Position numbers and translations under genes: made by a program. From Desulfobacter sp. (lineage in GTDB: Bacteria; Desulfobacterota; Desulfobacteria; Desulfobacterales; Desulfobacteraceae), in NCBI GenBank assembly GCA_028768545.1, contig CP054838.1, positions 4,399,001 through 4,463,000 of the forward strand: a DNA stretch of 64,000 bases, written 5' to 3'. Shown here one piece after another: positions 8,076 to 17,246 of this stretch. The notes below the pieces were generated by a model, which saw only the letters and a program-made list of their open reading frames with translations, did no database searches and was not told the origin of the DNA. The stretch's first letter is position 1; each line of letters starts with the position of its first letter.

Positions 8076-8623
8076 ATCCCCTCCTGATGCTGCACCGCCT
8101 CAAACAGGTCTGCAAGTTTTCCAGGACCCCGGCCGGGCAGTTCGGGTTTAATCTTCCCCTTTTTTAACAGGGAAATGCCCAAAGGGGCATAACTCAGAGG
8201 GGCCATTGGATTTCTCATTCCCAGAAAATACCGGCCCATAAGTTCCACTTCACGGACCCGCCCGTATTGGCGGACATTGTCCAGAAAAAGACGGTAAAAC
8301 AAATCTGACTTTTTTGAATTTCCAAGTTTAAGCCGGGCCCCGATCTGTTTGAGTTCCCCCATGGCCCGGGTCAGTTCAAGCCCCCGGGGACACCTGAGGG
8401 TGCACCAATAGCAGGAGGAACACATGGTAAAACTGCGGCTGGCAAAAAGAAGGTCAAGCCGGTCTGTCAGCACCATCCGCCACATCTGCCGGGGGGTAAT
8501 ATCCATGAATTCGGCATTGGGGCAGGAGGCCGAGCAGGTCCCGCACTGGATACAGGATCTGACCATTTCTTTTACCTTTGCCACTGACGCCTGAATCTCT
8601 TCTGGGCAATCTGTCACAGGCAT
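8072..8623 (-). CDS. hdrC: Heterodisulfide reductase subunit C homolog (HdrC)
   Basis: 183 residues, carrying two [4Fe-4S] sites: CIQCGTCSASCP (about residues 18-29) and CSSCYWCTLRCP (about 68-79). It passes electrons between HdrA and HdrB. No membrane helix, so the complex is predicted to be soluble. It overlaps hdrB by 4 bp and follows the receiver-containing hdrA by 22 bp, consistent with co-translation and complex assembly. Confidence 0.92.
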   Translation of the reverse strand: MPVTDCPEEIQASVAKVKEMVRSCIQCGTCSASCPNAEFMDITPRQMWRMVLTDRLDLLFASRSFTMCSSCYWCTLRCPRGLELTRAMGELKQIGARLKLGNSKKSDLFYRLFLDNVRQYGRVREVELMGRYFLGMRNPMAPLSYAPLGISLLKKGKIKPELPGRGPGKLADLFEAVQHQEGI

Positions 8624-8645
8624 GGGGGTTCTCCTTTTTATCAGG

Positions 8646-11600
8646 TTACAGGGTCAGGACCCCGTCAATTACATTCAGATAATGCTGTTCCTCAATTCCG
8701 TCGACCTGGGCAGCCTTGCTGGGGCAGACGGCCGCACAGATCCCGCATCCCTGGCAGGCCACGGCATCCACCACAATTTTTTTGATTTCAGGATCCACTG
8801 CCCTGGCATTAAAGGGGCAGGCCGAAATACAGGCAAGACACAGACTGCAATAGGCCTGTCGAACCCTTGCCGCAGCCCCGCCAGAAGATCCGGATAAGAT
8901 CCCCACGGCCCTTGCAGCCACAGCCCTTGCCATGGCCACGGCCTCACCCAGAAAACAAGGGCGGATACAAAGACCGCAGGCAAACACCCGGGGATGAAGC
9001 CCATCCACGGGCCTAAATTTGGGATCTGCTGCCTTGAAAAACCCAAACTCATCCTTCTGGGCCGTATACCTCTGGGCCAGCGAAGAAGACAGCTCGGGCA
9101 CCACCCCTATGGCCAGGACCACGGCAGATGCATCAATCTCCAAATCCCTGTCCAGGATGGGATCATGACAGGTCACCCGGGGCAGGCCCTGGTCATCGGC
9201 AAGAATTTGGGGGGCTGTTTCTTTATCATAGGGAATAAATACCACCCCGGCTTCCCTGGCCCGGGTATAATAGGCTTCCAAAAACCCCGGGGTCATCATG
9301 TCCCTGTAAAAAATATAAATTTGAAGATCAGAAAATTTCGTCTTCAAGTCCAGGGCCCGGTCAAGGGAATGGGCGCAGCAGACCCTTGAACAATAATTTT
9401 TGTCTTTTTGTCTGCACCCATGGCATTGAATCATCACAAGACAATCCATTGATTCAGGGTCTATGGTTTGGGCCTCCACCCCCAGATCAAACGCTTTCTG
9501 GGTATACACATCCCCGGGGTATTCTTGGACAGGATCTGCCTCATGCCCGCCCGTGGCAAGGATGGTCACCCCGTGGTCCACCCGGACCGGGGTCTCGTTT
9601 TCATCTTGGACAATGGTGACCCATCGGCCTGAAAGACCTGAACTATCCGTCACTTGAGAGGAAAGATGAATGCTGACCCGATCATGGGCGGTTAAATCCT
9701 CAACCAGGGTATTTAAAAACTGAGAGGTATCGTCTCCCCCCTGGGCCTGACGGATCCAGGACAAATTTCCCCCAAGACGAGGGCTCTTTTCCACCAGATC
9801 CACATGGAATCCGCTGTCTGCAATGGCCTTGGCGCAACTCAGCCCTGCAATCCCCCCCCCGACCACAAGGGCCCGGTCAAAAAAGGGATCGGCCGGGGTT
9901 AAAACCGGATCAGCGGATTTCAGTTGTGAACTAACACGGCAGATCCCACGGGCCAGCTCCGGGTTTAATTTTTGAACCAGTTCATTGGCTTTAATCTTTT
10001 CTTTTGTGGGGCCGAGTCTGCCTGCCATGCCCAGAATGTCCAGCCCTTTGACCAGGTGTAAGGGCAGACCTGCAGCCTGCCCTGCCATGGCCCGTCGCTC
10101 CTTGGAAATCAAAAAAGGACACCCCCCAATCACCAGACGGTTGGCCGAACTTTTTTCAATAGTGGACAAGGCCTTTTCCCAGGCATCAGGACTGCAAAGG
10201 TCATCCATCATCTCAACAGCGTCAATGGCTGTATCCTTTTTGACCCTGGCCAGGATCTCATCCTTGTCCAGATTTTTGCCTAAAAACCTTGTACAGGGGC
10301 ATACCAGGACAAAAATCTTGGGAGCCGACCGTTTAAAATCACCGCTCATAGGGGATTGCCCCTCATCTGCCCGAACCGAAGAATCATCATGAATGGTGGC
10401 TTTTGCCTTTTTGCTTGTCCTGCCGGCACCGGTCATGGTTTCCATGGCAGACATGGCAGCGGCAGAACCCAGGGTCACACTGGTTTCAATATCCTTTAGC
10501 CCGGCAAGGCCGCCGCAGGAAAAAATTCCCGGCCTTGAGGTATGGTCCGGCTCAGACCAGGGCGGGTCAATAAACCCCCATGGGTTGGTCTCAAGACTTA
10601 AGTCATCAATCATCTTCTTTGATCTAAAATCCTGCTTCTGGCCGTTGGCCAAAACCACCATATCAAACTCTTTTTCCAGGATCCGGCCGTCCAATACGGC
10701 ATAACGCACGGTGATGCCGCAGGTGTCGCCCTCCAGACAAGGTGCCACAGAATGGACCCGGGCCCGGATAAACCCCACCCCCTGCTCCAGGGCCGTTTCC
10801 TTATAGGTGTCAAAGTCTTTGCCAAAGGTTCTCAAATCCATATAAAAAATATCAGCCGTTTCAAGGTCAGGATTTTTCTGGAAGGCCAGCAGGGCCTGCT
10901 TGATGGAAATCATACAACAGACACTGGAGCAAAACCCATTTTCCCGGTCTCTTGAGCCCACGCATTGAAACCAGGCAATCCGCTTGACAGGAAGGCGGGC
11001 CGCAGGAAAAACCTCAGGCCCGGTATGACTCAGGCTTCTTTCAAACTCCATGGCTGTCACCACCCCGGGGATAGTCTTGTATCCATAAATATTTTTATCC
11101 TGGTCCGGAGAATAAAACCCTGCACCCATGGCCAAAACCACGGCATCGACCTCTCGTATGGATGCATGGGCCATTCTGAACTTTTCATAGACTTTTTCCA
11201 CCATGGCAATGACCTTTTCCGGTTCAAAGGGCTTGGTCACATAATCCAAAGCCCCCTCTTTCATTGCCGTAACCGCCGAATCCACCTCTGCATAGGCCGT
11301 CATCATGATCACCACAAGTTCGGGCATCATTGTCCGGGCATGTCCAAGAAGCGCCACCCCGTCCATGCCCGGCATCTTGATATCCGTGAGCATGATTTGA
11401 AAGTCCAGGCTCTCCATCAATTCCAGGGCCTGGCGTCCGGACTCGGCACTATGCACATTATACCCTTCAAGGCTGAGCCATTCTGTCATTGAATCCCGGA
11501 CAATGGCCTCGTCATCCACCACCAGGATTCTAAACCCTGCCCTGTCCGGGGCAATGAGATGAATGGCCTGGGTAGGACAGGCCTGTTCACAGGCCCCGCA

Positions 11601-12101
11601 CCGGGTGCAGGCACGAGCATCAATGGTCCAGGCATTGGCAAAGGACTGGGGCAACGGCGGATGTATGGCCTTGCATTGGGTGAACCCCTGGTTAAAGGGG
11701 TCGGCCATGTCCACGGGACAGACTTGCTCACAAATACCGCATCCCATGCATTTTCCAGGATCCACGGACAGGGCGCCCAAATTCAATGCCGCAGTAAAAT
11801 TGCCGGGCTCCCCTTGAAGGGAGATCAAATCACAGGAGAGGCAAACCTCAAGTTTTTCATGGGCGAGCCCCCGTCTCAGGCAGTATTGGGAAGACTTGTC
11901 CCTCTCGGTCATGGGCAGCATCCGGCAGAGTCCGCAGCTGGAGGTGGGAAATTGATAGTCCAGCTGGGTCAACAGTCCGCCCGCATGGTCTGAACGGTCC
12001 ACCAGAATCACGTCAAATCCGGCCTGCGCCAAGTCAAGGGCAGACCGGATACCGCTGACGCCCGCCCCCACAACCATTGTTTTTCCAATCTGGTCTTTCA
12101 T
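8646..12101 (-). CDS. hdrA: Double HdrA flavoprotein with an internal response-regulator receiver domain
   Basis: 1151 residues. Order: FAD motif VVGAGVSG (about 10-17); two [4Fe-4S] sites (C118-C128 and C165-C175); a complete receiver domain (about 190-308) with acidic D196/D197, phospho-acceptor D240 in LTDIKMPGMDG, T268 and K290 in YVTKP; the rest of the first HdrA module with FCSSVCCM; a linker of low complexity (about 585-615); a second HdrA module with VVGGGIAGLS and NYCSRVCCAHS; and two C-terminal ferredoxin sites (CSLCLACISACP, CQGCGICAAVCP). HdrA is the flavin centre that bifurcates electrons. All receiver catalytic residues are present, so phosphorylation could gate electron flow. 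The usual N-terminal HdrA cysteine domain is missing here but present in the HdrA-GltD partner (13818-17246). No stop or frameshift separates the parts, so the fusion is real in this sequence. Confidence 0.93.
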   Translation of the reverse strand: MKDQIGKTMVVGAGVSGIRSALDLAQAGFDVILVDRSDHAGGLLTQLDYQFPTSSCGLCRMLPMTERDKSSQYCLRRGLAHEKLEVCLSCDLISLQGEPGNFTAALNLGALSVDPGKCMGCGICEQVCPVDMADPFNQGFTQCKAIHPPLPQSFANAWTIDARACTRCGACEQACPTQAIHLIAPDRAGFRILVVDDEAIVRDSMTEWLSLEGYNVHSAESGRQALELMESLDFQIMLTDIKMPGMDGVALLGHARTMMPELVVIMMTAYAEVDSAVTAMKEGALDYVTKPFEPEKVIAMVEKVYEKFRMAHASIREVDAVVLAMGAGFYSPDQDKNIYGYKTIPGVVTAMEFERSLSHTGPEVFPAARLPVKRIAWFQCVGSRDRENGFCSSVCCMISIKQALLAFQKNPDLETADIFYMDLRTFGKDFDTYKETALEQGVGFIRARVHSVAPCLEGDTCGITVRYAVLDGRILEKEFDMVVLANGQKQDFRSKKMIDDLSLETNPWGFIDPPWSEPDHTSRPGIFSCGGLAGLKDIETSVTLGSAAAMSAMETMTGAGRTSKKAKATIHDDSSVRADEGQSPMSGDFKRSAPKIFVLVCPCTRFLGKNLDKDEILARVKKDTAIDAVEMMDDLCSPDAWEKALSTIEKSSANRLVIGGCPFLISKERRAMAGQAAGLPLHLVKGLDILGMAGRLGPTKEKIKANELVQKLNPELARGICRVSSQLKSADPVLTPADPFFDRALVVGGGIAGLSCAKAIADSGFHVDLVEKSPRLGGNLSWIRQAQGGDDTSQFLNTLVEDLTAHDRVSIHLSSQVTDSSGLSGRWVTIVQDENETPVRVDHGVTILATGGHEADPVQEYPGDVYTQKAFDLGVEAQTIDPESMDCLVMIQCHGCRQKDKNYCSRVCCAHSLDRALDLKTKFSDLQIYIFYRDMMTPGFLEAYYTRAREAGVVFIPYDKETAPQILADDQGLPRVTCHDPILDRDLEIDASAVVLAIGVVPELSSSLAQRYTAQKDEFGFFKAADPKFRPVDGLHPRVFACGLCIRPCFLGEAVAMARAVAARAVGILSGSSGGAAARVRQAYCSLCLACISACPFNARAVDPEIKKIVVDAVACQGCGICAAVCPSKAAQVDGIEEQHYLNVIDGVLTL

Positions 12102-12225
12102 AGGACCTCCATGGTTATTTTACTTACCCCCCAGACAAATTATTGAAATCATGGGGATTTGTTTTTCATTTTGGCCAGACGTAAATACCATGCGTGGCCA
12201 GTTTCTGCCCTATAGGCTCTGCCGG

Positions 12226-13347
12226 TTATTGAATGCCGACCACTTCAGGATACTCCTGGGCGTTAAACACGGAAAAAGGAGGTGGATCATCGCTTCCGGG
12301 ATGATAATCAAAGGCCTTTTGAACCTGCTTTGCCACGGTGGAGAATAAGGTTGCCACAGGGATATTGGCAGGACATGCCTGGGTGCACTGACCGCAGCCC
12401 ACACAGGCATGGCTCATATGGGCAAGGCGGGTAAGATGATAAAACAGGGTATCTGACGGCAGCTTAATCTTCCCCCACTTGTCTGCCCATTGGTGGTATT
12501 GAATGGGCTCATGGGAAAACACATCCGTGTTGAACACGCATTCCCGGCAATAACAGACCGGACAGACATTGCAGCAATTGTAGCAGTTGATGCAAGCCCC
12601 GAAAAACTGCCCAAGCTTGTCCAGAGAGTCTGTCTCCTGGGTCACCTTTTCAGCCATGGATTCAAAGGCCGCCTCACGGGTTTTGATCAATTGAGCGACC
12701 ATGGGTTCCCTTTCCCCGGGCAGACTGGCCTCTTTTAAGGCACATTTTTCCAGGACCTCTTCGCCTTTTGGGGTGGCGCCCTCAATCACAAGGCCCTTTT
12801 CCCCTGAATTTGCGTAAAAAAAGAATCCCAAGTCCGCATGGTCAGGCAGAGGGGAGGTACAGACCGAACAGCTCCGGGCAGGGGCAAGGTCCGGATTGCA
12901 AGGATCGGCAAAGACCCTGGCGGCCCAGTCATTTTCTTTAGCCCCCCCATTTTTCATATAGGTTTGAAAGGCGTCGCGCTCCAGGGCCATGGGGCAGTCC
13001 ATACCCATGATGATCAGCTCTTCCCGGCTGGCCTGGTTCAGTTTTTCAAGTTCGATAAAGGCAGAAATTTCACAGGGCCGAAGCCACACAGCCGTCTTTT
13101 TCCCGGCTTTTTTAAAGGAAAGCCTTGAGACCATCCGGGCCGCATTGATATAAAAACAAGGGCTTAAAAAAACCGCATCATCAATTTCTTCCGGCGATGC
13201 AATCAATGACGGCATCACAGAGATCTTGTCCGGCTGCCTCACCGGAAGAACCAGGGCATCCACAATTTTCTTTTCCATCATGGTTTTCATCAGGATTTTA
13301 AGATCCGCTTCCATGCCCTTTTTAGACGGTTCAATACTTGCTATCAT
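12226..13347 (-). CDS. FrhB/FdhB-like iron-sulfur flavoprotein (F420 hydrogenase/formate dehydrogenase beta family)
   Basis: 373 residues. The central part has CSVCTSPLPDHADLGF, a pattern of the FrhB/FdhB C-terminal domain, after FADPCNPDLAPARS. The C-terminal third carries cysteine-rich CINCYNCCNVCPVCYC and CVGCGQCTQACPANIP, that is, two ferredoxin-type clusters. In the family such subunits pass electrons between a flavin or deazaflavin donor and iron-sulfur partners. Within this operon it lies between mvhD (29 bp) and the receiver-HdrA gene (124 bp downstream). It probably docks a hydride donor or ferredoxin to HdrA. Exact donor unknown. Confidence 0.8.
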   Translation of the reverse strand: MIASIEPSKKGMEADLKILMKTMMEKKIVDALVLPVRQPDKISVMPSLIASPEEIDDAVFLSPCFYINAARMVSRLSFKKAGKKTAVWLRPCEISAFIELEKLNQASREELIIMGMDCPMALERDAFQTYMKNGGAKENDWAARVFADPCNPDLAPARSCSVCTSPLPDHADLGFFFYANSGEKGLVIEGATPKGEEVLEKCALKEASLPGEREPMVAQLIKTREAAFESMAEKVTQETDSLDKLGQFFGACINCYNCCNVCPVCYCRECVFNTDVFSHEPIQYHQWADKWGKIKLPSDTLFYHLTRLAHMSHACVGCGQCTQACPANIPVATLFSTVAKQVQKAFDYHPGSDDPPPFSVFNAQEYPEVVGIQ

Positions 13348-13376
13348 GGGTCACCCCTTTTTGATAATAATTGATC

Positions 13377-13802
13377 TTAGGATACTCTTTTTTGCCTGGG
13401 CGACTGGCAAGGGCCAAGTTCCCTGATCTGATCCGTGAACCGGGTCATGATTTTTGCAAATTCAATCCCGTCACTGGCCCCGATCCAGGTCAGGCGAATC
13501 CGTTCCCTGTCAATGCCGAATTTAGGAAGGATCTCCTTGAGCAGTTTCATCCGCCTTCTGGCCTTGAAATTTCCGTTAATATAGTGGCAGTCTCCTGGGT
13601 GGCAGCCGGATACCACCACGGCATCCGCACCTTCAAGAAAGGCCTTGATCACATATTGAGAATCCACCATCCCCGTGCACATCACCCTGACCAAACGAAC
13701 GTTTTCAGGATAGGTCAGCCGTGAAGTTCCGGCCAGATCCGCAGCCGTATAGGTGCACCAATTGCAGACAAAAGCAATAATGACCGGTTCATAATTTTCC
13801 AT
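13377..13802 (-). CDS. mvhD: MvhD-type hydrogenase/HdrA-linking iron-sulfur subunit
   Basis: 141 residues. MvhD links a hydrogenase or other electron donor to HdrA through a [2Fe-2S] cluster. Seen here: FVCNWCTYTAADLAGTSR near the N-terminus and GCHPGDCHYINGN at about residues 68-80, the cysteine sites of the family, plus the conserved VRVMCTGMV. It sits 15 bp after the HdrA-GltD gene and 29 bp before the FrhB-like gene. No hydrogenase large or small subunit is present in the window, so electrons probably enter by the GltD-like or FrhB-like parts. Confidence 0.92.
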   Translation of the reverse strand: MENYEPVIIAFVCNWCTYTAADLAGTSRLTYPENVRLVRVMCTGMVDSQYVIKAFLEGADAVVVSGCHPGDCHYINGNFKARRRMKLLKEILPKFGIDRERIRLTWIGASDGIEFAKIMTRFTDQIRELGPCQSPRQKRVS

Positions 13803-13817
13803 TCTTCCTCCTTAGGT

Positions 13818-16800
13818 CTAAGGGTTGGCCATGATGGTCGGGGCAAGGACCCCGCTGATTTCGGCAAACATCTGTTTTTTCATAAAATGACGGCTTGTGG
13901 CAGCGCCTGAGGGACAAAACCCTGAACAGCTCCCGCATCCTTTGCACAATGTCGTATTCACCACAGCCACATTAAGGCGATAGTCAAAATCAATGGCCGA
14001 ATAGGGACACAAATTGATACAGGTCTGGCACCCGGCACAAATGTCCGGGTCAATGTATGAGGTGGTGGGAGAAATTTGAACCTCTCCTTTTGCCGCCAGA
14101 GCCAATGCCTTGGCAGCGGCACCCGAGGCCTGGGAGACCGTGTCCGGTATATCCATGGGCTTTTGGCAGCACCCGCTTAAAAACAGGCCGTCAGTCGCTG
14201 TGTTCACAGGTGCAAGCTTTGGATGTTCCTCTAAAAAGAATCCGTCTGCGCCCTGGTTTACGCCCATGATCCGCCCAAATGCCTCGGCATCGGATCTTGC
14301 CTCCATGGCCGTGCAGAGAATCACCATGTCCACAGGCACCCGGATCACTTTTGATATGAGAGTGTCTTCGGCAACAGCCACAAGCTTGCCCTCTTCCTCA
14401 GGTGCCTGGGCCCGGTCAGATACGCTGGCCACTTTTCCCCGGATAAAGATGGTGCCCTCTTCCTGGCACCGGCGATAAAACTCTTCATACCCTTCCCCGA
14501 AACAGCGCATATCAATATAAAAATCAAATACCTGGGTATCATGGCCCACCTTTTCCTTGATCAGATGGGTATATTTAAGGGCATACATGCAGCAAACCCT
14601 GGAACAATACTCATGGTGGTTCACATCCCTGGACCCGATACAATGGACAATGGCCACGCTTTGGGGCGGTGTGAGAAAACCGCCCTCCTTATCCCGCATG
14701 AGGATCTGCCCCCCTGTGGGTCCGGTGGCATTGGAAAGCCGCTCAAACTCTAGGGAGGTAAAGACATTGGGATACTTTCCATACCCGTACTGGGGCATGA
14801 CTGACGGATCAAGCGTGTCGTACCCGGTTGCCATGATAATGGACCCCACCGTAAGAGAGCGGTGTTCAGGTGTCATGGAATGATCAATGGCATTGGCCTC
14901 GCAGGCATCTGCACAGGCCATGCATTCACAGCAGATCCCGCAGTTCAGGCACCGGCCGGCCTCTGCCAGGGCCTGGTCCTGACCAAACCCTGCCTCAACC
15001 TCACAAAAATCTGCCACCCTTGTCCGGACAGATTCATGATCCGTCTTGGCCCTTTCCAGGACCTGGATATTTTTTGGAATGGGGCCGTATTCAGGGACCT
15101 GGGGAGCTAAAGTCTCAAACAATGAATCCCTGGATTCAAAATCCTCACCCGCCTTTTTTTGGGCAAGCCGTTCATGGATATGGCCGGCCGCCCTTCTGCC
15201 CTGGGCAATGGCCTCCACAACCGTGGCAGGCCCCAACACCATATCCCCGCCTAAAAAAATCAACGGCTGAGATATTTCCAAGGTGTCAGGACAGACAGAG
15301 ACCAGGTTTTTAGCATCAATTTCAAGGTCTTTTGTTTCAAGGCCTTCAAGATCAGGGTATTGGCCGATGGCTGAAATAAAGGTATCACAGTCCATGGCAA
15401 ACTCACTGTTTTCAATTATCACCGGCCGGCACCTGCCGGATTCATCAGGTTCTCCCAGCTGGTTTCTGGAACAGACAAGACTTGACACCCGCTCATTTTC
15501 CCCTTCAAGCCTGACCGGGTTGGTCAGGCATTCCAGCACAATCCCCTCTTCAACGGCCTGGACAATTTCCTCTTCATAGGCCGGCATCTCATTCTGGGTT
15601 CGGCGATAGACCAGGGTGACCTGGCACCCTTTGATCCGCCGGGCAGATCGTGCCGCGTCAATGGCCACATTGCCGCCGCCCACCACCACCACCTTTTTTT
15701 CGCAGCCCGTATCACGCCCAAGGTTGATATCCCTTAAAAAAGACAGGGCATCCATGGCACCTTTAAACTCGTCTTCACCCTGAATGTTGAGCTTGAGCGG
15801 TGCCTGGGCCCCCAGGCCCAGGAAAACAGCGTCAAATCCCCGGGATTTAAGGGAATCTAAATTGATATCCCTTCCCAGTCGTGAGTTGGGGACAAACTCA
15901 ATGCCATGGGCAAAAATATAATCGATCTCTTTGTCCAGAATTTCAGGCGGAAGCCTGTAATCGGGTATCCCGGTCCTGAGCATGCCCCCGGGCTTTTTTT
16001 GAGAATCAAAAAGACTCACCTGGTATCCCTCAAGTCTCAGATAATAGGCGGCCGTCAATCCGGCAGGACCTGCACCGACCACGGCCACCTTTTCCTCTCT
16101 GTCGCAAATTTCAGGAACCGGCAAAGGATCTGCCATGTCGGCTGCAAAGCGTTTAAGCTGACGGATGGCCAAAGGCTGGTCCACCTCTTTGCGCCGGCAG
16201 CATCCTTCGCAGGGATGGGGACAGACCCGGCCCAGCACCCCGGGAAGGGGGGCTCGTTCCATGATCAGTTCAAGGGCCCGGGTATATTTTTTCTGATTGA
16301 TGAGCTGGATATATCCCTGGACATTGATCCCGGCAGGACAGGCGGTCACGCAGGGGGCCCGGTCTGCCTTTTCTATATTATAGGTAATGGGAATGGCCTG
16401 GGGAAAAGACCTGCCAATGGCCTTGCGCTGGGCCATGCCCATGTCCCAGGCATTGGGAATGGAGACAGGACACACCTTGGCGCATTCCCCGCACCCTGTG
16501 CACAAGGACTCGTTCACATACCGTGGAGACCTTGTGACCTCCAGGGTAAAATTACCCACAAATCCTGAGACCTGGGTGACCTGGCTCATGGACAAAAGTT
16601 CAATATTGGGATTCTGGGCCACCTCCACCATTTTAGGGGTGCCGATACAGGCGGCACAGTCCAGGGTGGGAAAGGTCTTGTCAAACTGGAGCATATGCCC
16701 GCCAATGGTGGTATCTTTTTCAATGAGATAAACATGGTACCCGGCATTGCCCATGTCTATGGCCGCCTGCATCCCGGCAATGCCCCCGCCGATCACGGCC

Positions 16801-17246
16801 ATTTCAGGATGGACCTTGGACATGCCTGCAATCAAGGGGGTGTGAAACTTTACCCGGTGGACGGCTGCCGTGACCAGGTATTTGGCCTTGGTCGTGGCCT
16901 GGTCCGTATCTTCAGTGACCCAGGAGACCTGCTCCCTTACCGATGCCATCTGAAAATAATAGGGGTTGAGGCCTGACCGCTCACAAACCGCCATAAAGGT
17001 GTTCCCGTGAAGCCTGGGAGAACAGGAGGCCACCACCACCCGGTTGAGCCGGTAGTTGCTGATATCGGATTCAATCATGGCCTGGCCCGGCTCCGAACAC
17101 ATGAACTTATAATCCCTGGCCACGGCCACGTGGTCAAGGGTCTGGGCATATGCCTGAACTGCAGAGACATCCACACGGCCTGCGATATTCACCCCGCAGT
17201 GACAGATATACACCCCGATCCGCAATCCATCCGGCTGGTCAGTCAT
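13818..17246 (-). CDS. HdrA fused to a GltD-like NAD(P)H oxidoreductase (HdrA-NfnB/GltD fusion)
   Basis: 1142 residues. N-terminal HdrA part: ICHCGVNIAG cysteine motif, FAD motif VIGGGIAGMQ, DCAACIGTPKM and one [4Fe-4S] site CTGCGECAKVC. An inserted glutamate-synthase-small-subunit-like module (about 320-780) has CVTACPAGINVQGYI, CPHPCEGCCRR, FAD motif VVGAGPAGLTAAYY and NAD(P) motif VVVGGGNVAIDAAR, then RTQNEMPAYEEE. HdrA then resumes with CLNCGICCECMACADAC, YCSRVCCMYA and two terminal ferredoxin sites. The role expected is to bring NAD(P)H electrons to the Hdr flavin. Start set at 17246 by the AGGGAGGGAAAAT-ATG site; a longer frame to 17363 would only overlap the kinase gene. It overlaps that gene by 8 bp. 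Confidence 0.92.
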   Translation of the reverse strand: MTDQPDGLRIGVYICHCGVNIAGRVDVSAVQAYAQTLDHVAVARDYKFMCSEPGQAMIESDISNYRLNRVVVASCSPRLHGNTFMAVCERSGLNPYYFQMASVREQVSWVTEDTDQATTKAKYLVTAAVHRVKFHTPLIAGMSKVHPEMAVIGGGIAGMQAAIDMGNAGYHVYLIEKDTTIGGHMLQFDKTFPTLDCAACIGTPKMVEVAQNPNIELLSMSQVTQVSGFVGNFTLEVTRSPRYVNESLCTGCGECAKVCPVSIPNAWDMGMAQRKAIGRSFPQAIPITYNIEKADRAPCVTACPAGINVQGYIQLINQKKYTRALELIMERAPLPGVLGRVCPHPCEGCCRRKEVDQPLAIRQLKRFAADMADPLPVPEICDREEKVAVVGAGPAGLTAAYYLRLEGYQVSLFDSQKKPGGMLRTGIPDYRLPPEILDKEIDYIFAHGIEFVPNSRLGRDINLDSLKSRGFDAVFLGLGAQAPLKLNIQGEDEFKGAMDALSFLRDINLGRDTGCEKKVVVVGGGNVAIDAARSARRIKGCQVTLVYRRTQNEMPAYEEEIVQAVEEGIVLECLTNPVRLEGENERVSSLVCSRNQLGEPDESGRCRPVIIENSEFAMDCDTFISAIGQYPDLEGLETKDLEIDAKNLVSVCPDTLEISQPLIFLGGDMVLGPATVVEAIAQGRRAAGHIHERLAQKKAGEDFESRDSLFETLAPQVPEYGPIPKNIQVLERAKTDHESVRTRVADFCEVEAGFGQDQALAEAGRCLNCGICCECMACADACEANAIDHSMTPEHRSLTVGSIIMATGYDTLDPSVMPQYGYGKYPNVFTSLEFERLSNATGPTGGQILMRDKEGGFLTPPQSVAIVHCIGSRDVNHHEYCSRVCCMYALKYTHLIKEKVGHDTQVFDFYIDMRCFGEGYEEFYRRCQEEGTIFIRGKVASVSDRAQAPEEEGKLVAVAEDTLISKVIRVPVDMVILCTAMEARSDAEAFGRIMGVNQGADGFFLEEHPKLAPVNTATDGLFLSGCCQKPMDIPDTVSQASGAAAKALALAAKGEVQISPTTSYIDPDICAGCQTCINLCPYSAIDFDYRLNVAVVNTTLCKGCGSCSGFCPSGAATSRHFMKKQMFAEISGVLAPTIMANP

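Noticed and set aside
13818-17246. Bidirectional overlapping open frames on the plus strand throughout the Hdr operon
   Set aside because: They are GC-rich antisense shadows, with low-complexity Pro/His/Gly composition and no ribosome sites.
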